Assembly: GCA_016706405.1 (NCBI GenBank)
Contig: JADJJT010000003.1
Location: 558,001-622,000, forward strand
Direction of reading: 5' to 3'
Length of the DNA stretch: 64,000 nucleotides
Source of the DNA: Sphingobacteriales bacterium
Lineage (GTDB): Bacteria; Bacteroidota; Bacteroidia; Chitinophagales; UBA2359
The notes beneath the pieces were generated by a model, which saw nothing but the letters and a program-made list of their open reading frames with translations, was not told the DNA's origin and made no database searches. This document shows positions 59,855-64,000 of this stretch, piece by piece. The translations under genes were made by a program, and so were the position numbers. Positions within the stretch are counted from its first letter, which is position 1. Every line of letters starts with the position of its first letter.

Positions 59855-62269
59855 TTAATACAGTTTGGCCAATTCAGCTTTTATTTCGTTACAAGCTAAT
59901 TGCGCAATATTTTTAACCTGTTCTACCATTGCGGGTAGTAATTGTAAATCAGTTTTGTGTTCGGCATTAAATTGAATTGTTTTGCACACTTCTTTAATGT
60001 TGTTTAAACCTAAATAAGTAATAGTCGATTTGAATTTATGGGCTATTTTGCCTAATCTTTCCCAGTTTTGGTCATTGCAATATTGTTCCATTAAGGCTAT
60101 TTCATCGGGGGTTTCTCGGAGCATAATTTCCAACATCTTTATTTTAAGGCTATTATCATTACTCGTTGCTTCGTTTAGAAAGCTAAAATTGGTTATATGG
60201 TCGGGGGCCGAGGTTGGCGTTTCGGGTTCTATATCGTTACTTGCTTGTGTTTGTTCGTTAGGTTGCCCGTTTTGGAGTGCTAATTTGCTAATTTTCCGGT
60301 GCAGTTTTACCGGATCAAAAGGTTTGCTAATATAATCGTTCATACCCGACATGATAGTTTTTTCAGCTTCTCCGGTAGTTGCATAGGCAGTCATGGCCAA
60401 AATGGGCAATTGGGTTAATTTCAGTACTTTTCTGATATGTCGGGTAGCATCGTAGCCATTCATTTCGGGCATTTGCACATCCATTAGTACCAAATCATAA
60501 TCCGGATCTTTAGATAAGATATCAATGGCTTCGCGGCCATGATTGGCCACATTAATTTGTATGTCTTTCCCCCATTTTTTAATAGTTTCTACGGCAACAA
60601 CTTGATTTAATTCGTTGTCTTCAACCAGCAAAATCCGGATATTGTCTAATTGTGCCAAACCTTTATCGGGTCTGATAAATGCCGAACTTTTGGTTCGCCC
60701 ATGCCCTTTGCCCACTTTAATAGAACACACAAACGACGAGCCTTTGCCAATTTCGCTTCGCACAGATATAGAGCCGCCATGTATTTGAACCAATTTTTTG
60801 GTGATGGCCAAGCCTAATCCGGTGCCGCCAAACAAGCGGGTTGTGTTTTGGCTGACCTGTTCAAACGAATGGAAAATATGTTCTAATTTTTCTTCCGGAA
60901 TACCTATGCCCGTATCAGATACTGTTATAGAAAGGGTGGCATTTTTAATATCTTCGGCAAACAAGCCCACTTTAACTTCTATACTGCCTTCGTTGGTAAA
61001 TTTTATCGCGTTCGACACTAAATTTATTACAATTTGAGTTATCCGGGTGGGGTCACCAACCAAAATTGGCGGCAAGGCGTGTGTATCCTCCATCATCACC
61101 AATTTTAAAGTTAAATTTTTTTCTTTTGCTTTAAATTTAAAAGTTTCCAGCACATTCTCTAATAGCTCCTGCAAATTAAAATCAACCATATCCAGTTGCA
61201 GTTTGCCAGCCTCAATTTTTGAAAAATCTAATATATCATTAATTAAAACCAATAAATGCTCTGATGCCGCCTGAATACCTTTTACGTATTTTTCTTGTTC
61301 GGGGTCAATTTCGGTAGTTAAAAGTAAATTCGTCATACCTACAACAGCGTTCATCGGGGTCCGTATTTCGTGGCTCATATTGGCCAAAAAACGGGCTTTC
61401 AATGATGCCGACTGCTCGGCTACTTCTTTCGCTTTTACAAGCTCGCGGTTGCGGTTGCGCTCGGTAATATCGCGTATTATGCCTTGGTAGCCAATTACCT
61501 CTTGGTTGGCATTGCGGCGGGTACTGCTCGACAGCAAACAATCCATAATGGTGCCATCGCGCTTTATTAATTTTACTTCGTAATTACTAACCGAGCCAAA
61601 TTCTTCCATAGCCCGCATAAATCCTAAACGGTCTTCAACGCTGGCATACAAATCCCAGGCTTTAAGATTTGGTATTTCGTCGGGGGCGTAACCAAATAGC
61701 TGAATGGTAGCATCATTTACTTGCAATAACTCGCCATCAACACCCGAGATATAAATTGCATCGCGCGACTCCTCAAACAGTTTTTGATACAACTGCTCAC
61801 TTTGATTTAGCTCTTGCTCAACTTCTTTGCTTCTTGTTAAATCTTTAAACACCAATACTTTGGCCTCGACCCCTTTATGCAGTACAAATTTGCCATGAAC
61901 AAGCGCAGGGAAAACTTTTCCGTTTTTGCGCACACACGAGCATTCAAAGGCTTCAGTATTTTTTTGCCCAAGCTGCTGCATAGCCTCATGAAAACTTTTG
62001 GCATGAAATAAACTTTCAATATAACTATCAATAAGTTCGGCTTCGGTATAACCAAACAAATTGCACATCGCCTTATTAAACAACACAATTTTGTTGTCAA
62101 TATAAATTGTAATACCTTCTAAAGTTGCTTCGTACAACTGCGAAAAACGCAACTCGCTCTCTCGTAAATCGCCATTAATTGCCTCAACCTGCGAGCGCAA
62201 AAGCTCTATCTCTTCTTGTAAAAGCAGTTTTTCTTCTTCAAGTTTTTTGATATTTGTATAAGTAGGCAT
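59855..62269 (-). CDS. Hybrid sensor histidine kinase with PAS, REC and HPt domains
   Basis: This 804-residue protein lacks clear transmembrane helices, so it senses signals in the cytoplasm. A coiled coil (about 5-40) leads into two PAS domains (about 42-155 and 160-280, the second with GYQGIIRDITERN). The HisKA domain has the phosphorylated His in FLANMSHEIRTPMNAVVGM near residue 308. The ATPase domain has NLVSNAIKFTNEG, DTGIGIP and GGTGLGLAI. The receiver domain (about 545-665) has LLVEDNELNQ, the Asp in LVLMDVQMPEMNG and YISKPF. The C-terminal HPt domain (about 705-800) has KIAHKFKSTITYLGL with its His. That completes a phosphorelay, ending on the adjacent response regulator. The stimulus is unknown. 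Confidence 0.92.
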   Translation of the reverse strand: MPTYTNIKKLEEEKLLLQEEIELLRSQVEAINGDLRESELRFSQLYEATLEGITIYIDNKIVLFNKAMCNLFGYTEAELIDSYIESLFHAKSFHEAMQQLGQKNTEAFECSCVRKNGKVFPALVHGKFVLHKGVEAKVLVFKDLTRSKEVEQELNQSEQLYQKLFEESRDAIYISGVDGELLQVNDATIQLFGYAPDEIPNLKAWDLYASVEDRLGFMRAMEEFGSVSNYEVKLIKRDGTIMDCLLSSSTRRNANQEVIGYQGIIRDITERNRNRELVKAKEVAEQSASLKARFLANMSHEIRTPMNAVVGMTNLLLTTEIDPEQEKYVKGIQAASEHLLVLINDILDFSKIEAGKLQLDMVDFNLQELLENVLETFKFKAKEKNLTLKLVMMEDTHALPPILVGDPTRITQIVINLVSNAIKFTNEGSIEVKVGLFAEDIKNATLSITVSDTGIGIPEEKLEHIFHSFEQVSQNTTRLFGGTGLGLAITKKLVQIHGGSISVRSEIGKGSSFVCSIKVGKGHGRTKSSAFIRPDKGLAQLDNIRILLVEDNELNQVVAVETIKKWGKDIQINVANHGREAIDILSKDPDYDLVLMDVQMPEMNGYDATRHIRKVLKLTQLPILAMTAYATTGEAEKTIMSGMNDYISKPFDPVKLHRKISKLALQNGQPNEQTQASNDIEPETPTSAPDHITNFSFLNEATSNDNSLKIKMLEIMLRETPDEIALMEQYCNDQNWERLGKIAHKFKSTITYLGLNNIKEVCKTIQFNAEHKTDLQLLPAMVEQVKNIAQLACNEIKAELAKLY

Positions 62270-62291
62270 AGCGAATCAGATAAAAAAAATA

Positions 62292-62299
62292 CAAAGTTA
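62292..62299 (-). promoter_or_regulatory. Probable -7 box of the kinase/response regulator operon (TAACTTTG on minus)
   Basis: TAACTTTG on the minus strand matches TAnnTTTG and lies 22 bases before the ATG at 62269. Confidence 0.55.
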
Positions 62300-62429
62300 G
62301 AACTAAAAAAAGTGCCATGTATAATATGGTCTTTGTAGTTTTCTGCATATTTAGGCGATATTTGCCGAACTACCAAATTTTTTTCCGGATTTAGACAATT
62401 TTTGCTGTTTTTTTTTGCAATTTTACACC

Positions 62430-63671
62430 ATGAGTACCATTTTGCCGCGCAGCGAACTAAGTTTATCCGGATTAAGTGAGCTAATTAAGCAACAGTTTCA
62501 GCCTTTAGCAGCACAAAGTTTTTGGGTTTTAGCCGAAATTTCAGAGCTAAAATCGGCAACATCAGGGCATTTATACCTCGATTTGGTTGAGCAGCAAAAT
62601 GGGCAAATTTTAGCCCGGATGCCTGCCGTTATTTGGGCGGGCACGGGGCAGTCTTTGCGTGTGCGTTGGGGCAGCGACCTAACCCATTTGCTAAAAAAAG
62701 GCAACAAATTATTATTGCAAGGCAGCCTCGACTACCACTCCGTTTATGGTTTTAAATTTATTGTAACAGGCTTAGACCCTTCGGCTACCCTTGGCGATTT
62801 AGAACTAAAACGGCAGGCAATTATTGAACAACTAACCAACGAAGGATTAATTGGCCTCAATGCCCTACAAGAGCTTCCGGTAGTTTTACAACGTTTGGCC
62901 ATTGTCTCGTCTCCTACAGCAGCAGGTTTGGGCGATTTTTTGCATCATTTAGCCAACAATCCATATAATTATGCTGTTAAAACCCAATTATTTGCCGCCG
63001 CCATGCAAGGCGATGCTGCCGAACCCGAAGTTTGCGCTGCGTTAAATCAAATTGCCCAACAAGCCCATCTTTTTGATGCCGTTATTATAATACGCGGTGG
63101 CGGCAGCAAATTAGACTTAGCCTGCTTTAACAGCTACTTAATAGGCCAAACAATAGCCAACCACCCACTGCCCATACTTACCGGCATTGGGCATCAACAA
63201 GACGACACTATTGCAGATTTAGTGGCACACACAGCTTTAAAAACGCCAACCGCAGTGGCCGAAATGGTGCTGAATTCATTTTTATGGTTCGAAGGGGCAA
63301 TAAAACAATTAGGTTTGAACGTACAACAATTTGCCAACCAATTGCTACAAAAATCGGCAACTGAATTGTTACAATTAAAACAATTATTACAACAAAATAC
63401 TGCTCTTAATTTAAACCAACAAGCACAAATATTGCAAAACAACAAGCAAAAACTAACTGTTTATACTAAGTATTTTTTAAACACCCAAAGCCAGTATTTA
63501 GCAAAACTTATGGCTATTACCAACGCCTATAACGTAGAAAAACTACTTAGCCGCGGCTTTAGTATTACGCGATGCAATGGCAAATTAATTACTGATAATG
63601 AGCAAGTTACAAAAGGGCAAATAATTGAAACAGTATTGCACAGTGGCAAATTAAGGTCAAAAGTTGAATAA
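62430..63671 (+). CDS. xseA: Exodeoxyribonuclease VII large subunit
   Basis: This 413-residue protein is the catalytic subunit of exonuclease VII, which degrades single-stranded DNA from both ends. The N-terminal OB-fold is seen in FWVLAEISELKSATSGHLYLDLVE, and the catalytic region has IVSSPTAAGLGDFLHHL, IIIRGGGSKLDL and TGIGHQQDDTIADLVAHTALKTPTAVAE. A long helical segment rich in Gln and Leu follows and the tail RGFSITRCNGKLI is typical. The frame opens with a TTG at 62415, but the ATG at 62430 (MSTILPRSELS) is preferred. Length is close to 450 in E. coli. The small subunit gene xseB is not adjacent within the window. Confidence 0.93.
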   Translation: MSTILPRSELSLSGLSELIKQQFQPLAAQSFWVLAEISELKSATSGHLYLDLVEQQNGQILARMPAVIWAGTGQSLRVRWGSDLTHLLKKGNKLLLQGSLDYHSVYGFKFIVTGLDPSATLGDLELKRQAIIEQLTNEGLIGLNALQELPVVLQRLAIVSSPTAAGLGDFLHHLANNPYNYAVKTQLFAAAMQGDAAEPEVCAALNQIAQQAHLFDAVIIIRGGGSKLDLACFNSYLIGQTIANHPLPILTGIGHQQDDTIADLVAHTALKTPTAVAEMVLNSFLWFEGAIKQLGLNVQQFANQLLQKSATELLQLKQLLQQNTALNLNQQAQILQNNKQKLTVYTKYFLNTQSQYLAKLMAITNAYNVEKLLSRGFSITRCNGKLITDNEQVTKGQIIETVLHSGKLRSKVE

Positions 63672-63694
63672 AGCGTAAACCTGTTTGAATAACA

Positions 63695-64000
63695 CTATTT
63701 CATATAGCCATTTTTGCTTAAAAATGCGTAAAGGTTAAACGCCGGATTCTCTGTTATAGCATGGTTAATCTTTTGTTGTAAAAGTACGGTATTGACATCG
63801 CTCATGCGGAATTGCTGAATTAAATGCAGGGCCTTTTGAGTTAGCAGATGTAACCGCTTTGGGTTTTGCGTGCCCGAAAGGGTATGATTTTCTATTTGCT
63901 CTAAAACCTCGGCAATACCAGTATTTGCTGTTGCTACTGTTTTAAGCACAGGTATTTTCCATCCGGAATATGGCCGCTCGTGTACTAATTTCTTTAAGTT
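63695..64000 (-). CDS. meaB: MeaB/ArgK-family GTPase, C-terminal end only
   Basis: An open frame runs in from the window edge and ends at 63695. Its 101 residues include ERPYSGWKIPVLKTVATANTGIAEVLEQI, which matches the end of the MeaB G-domain and its C-terminal helices. In family members GW.PPVL.TSA..G.G..EL..I is the recurring pattern. MeaB assists methylmalonyl-CoA mutase by protecting the B12 cofactor. The G1-G4 nucleotide motifs would lie outside the window, so the identification rests on this tail alone. A TCCGGA palindrome lies inside it (63962-63967). Confidence 0.7.
   Translation of the reverse strand, partial: NLKKLVHERPYSGWKIPVLKTVATANTGIAEVLEQIENHTLSGTQNPKRLHLLTQKALHLIQQFRMSDVNTVLLQQKINHAITENPAFNLYAFLSKNGYMK

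Larger units (their letters stand above)
38..63967. repeat. Dispersed palindrome TCCGGA / ATCCGGAT, about 89 copies
   Basis: The hexamer TCCGGA recurs along the whole window, for example at 38-43, 1856-1861, 6772-6777, 6791-6796, 46327-46332 and 46357-46362. I counted about 89 copies by eye, about 27 of them inside the octamer ATCCGGAT. It is found in genes in more than one reading frame and on both gene orientations, and about 23 copies are intergenic. With roughly 40% GC and independent bases about ten copies would be expected. The function is not known to me; see findings. Confidence 0.75.

Overview
The window looks like chromosomal DNA of a member of the Bacteroidota, probably a free-living Chitinophagales/Saprospirales-like lineage. 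The sequence is AT-rich. Many genes are preceded by the phylum's TAnnTTTG -7 promoter box and few show a Shine-Dalgarno. Two large secreted proteins end in type IX secretion (T9SS) sorting domains. The ATP synthase genes run atpB-E-F-H-A-G without the beta and epsilon genes, as is usual in this phylum. No rRNA, tRNA, CRISPR array or prophage was seen. Nearly all genes are housekeeping or envelope genes; the only mobile element is one decayed IS5-family copy.

Layout. 1-8.5 kb: a truncated DUF3857 protein, UDP-glucuronate decarboxylase, fabG, sucD, a GYF_2 membrane protein, a cysteine desulfurase, a CCG-domain Fe-S protein, a coiled-coil membrane protein and an MsrB-MsrA fusion. 8.6-14.5 kb: the ATP synthase cluster, which the sequence suggests is split into atpBE and atpFHAG transcription units. 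14.8-19.5 kb: an SH3b amidase, the IS remnant and a gingipain-like secreted protein with dockerin-like repeats. 19.7-28.7 kb: a frameshifted MFS transporter, a DUF4349 lipoprotein, a lipid kinase, a CDGSH protein, polA (split by one base), a small lipoprotein and a BadF-type sugar kinase. 28.7-38.5 kb: a BNR-repeat T9SS protein, an ExbB/ExbD proton-channel locus with a heptamer minisatellite, lgt, a CotH/lamin-tail T9SS protein and pyrophosphatase. 38.6-43.4 kb: a tail-anchored unknown, a second lipid kinase, a membrane protein with a probable effector-associated domain, purQ and a Nudix hydrolase. 43.7-54.9 kb: clpB, rlmN, a 2083-residue alpha-2-macroglobulin-like protein and a predicted outer-membrane barrel. 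55-64 kb: tgt, an overlapping NlpC/L,D-transpeptidase pair, rpe, a hybrid kinase/response regulator pair, xseA and the end of meaB.

The strongest unexplained signal is a dispersed palindrome, TCCGGA (often ATCCGGAT). I counted it about 89 times by eye on both coding and non-coding DNA, roughly nine times what composition predicts, and a pair of copies forms the clpB terminator stem. Other points worth a second look are hairpins and an internal promoter in the atp cluster, single-base frameshifts in polA and an MFS gene, a queuine tRNA-ribosyltransferase lacking its zinc cysteines, and the EAD11-like membrane protein in a gene-poor pocket.
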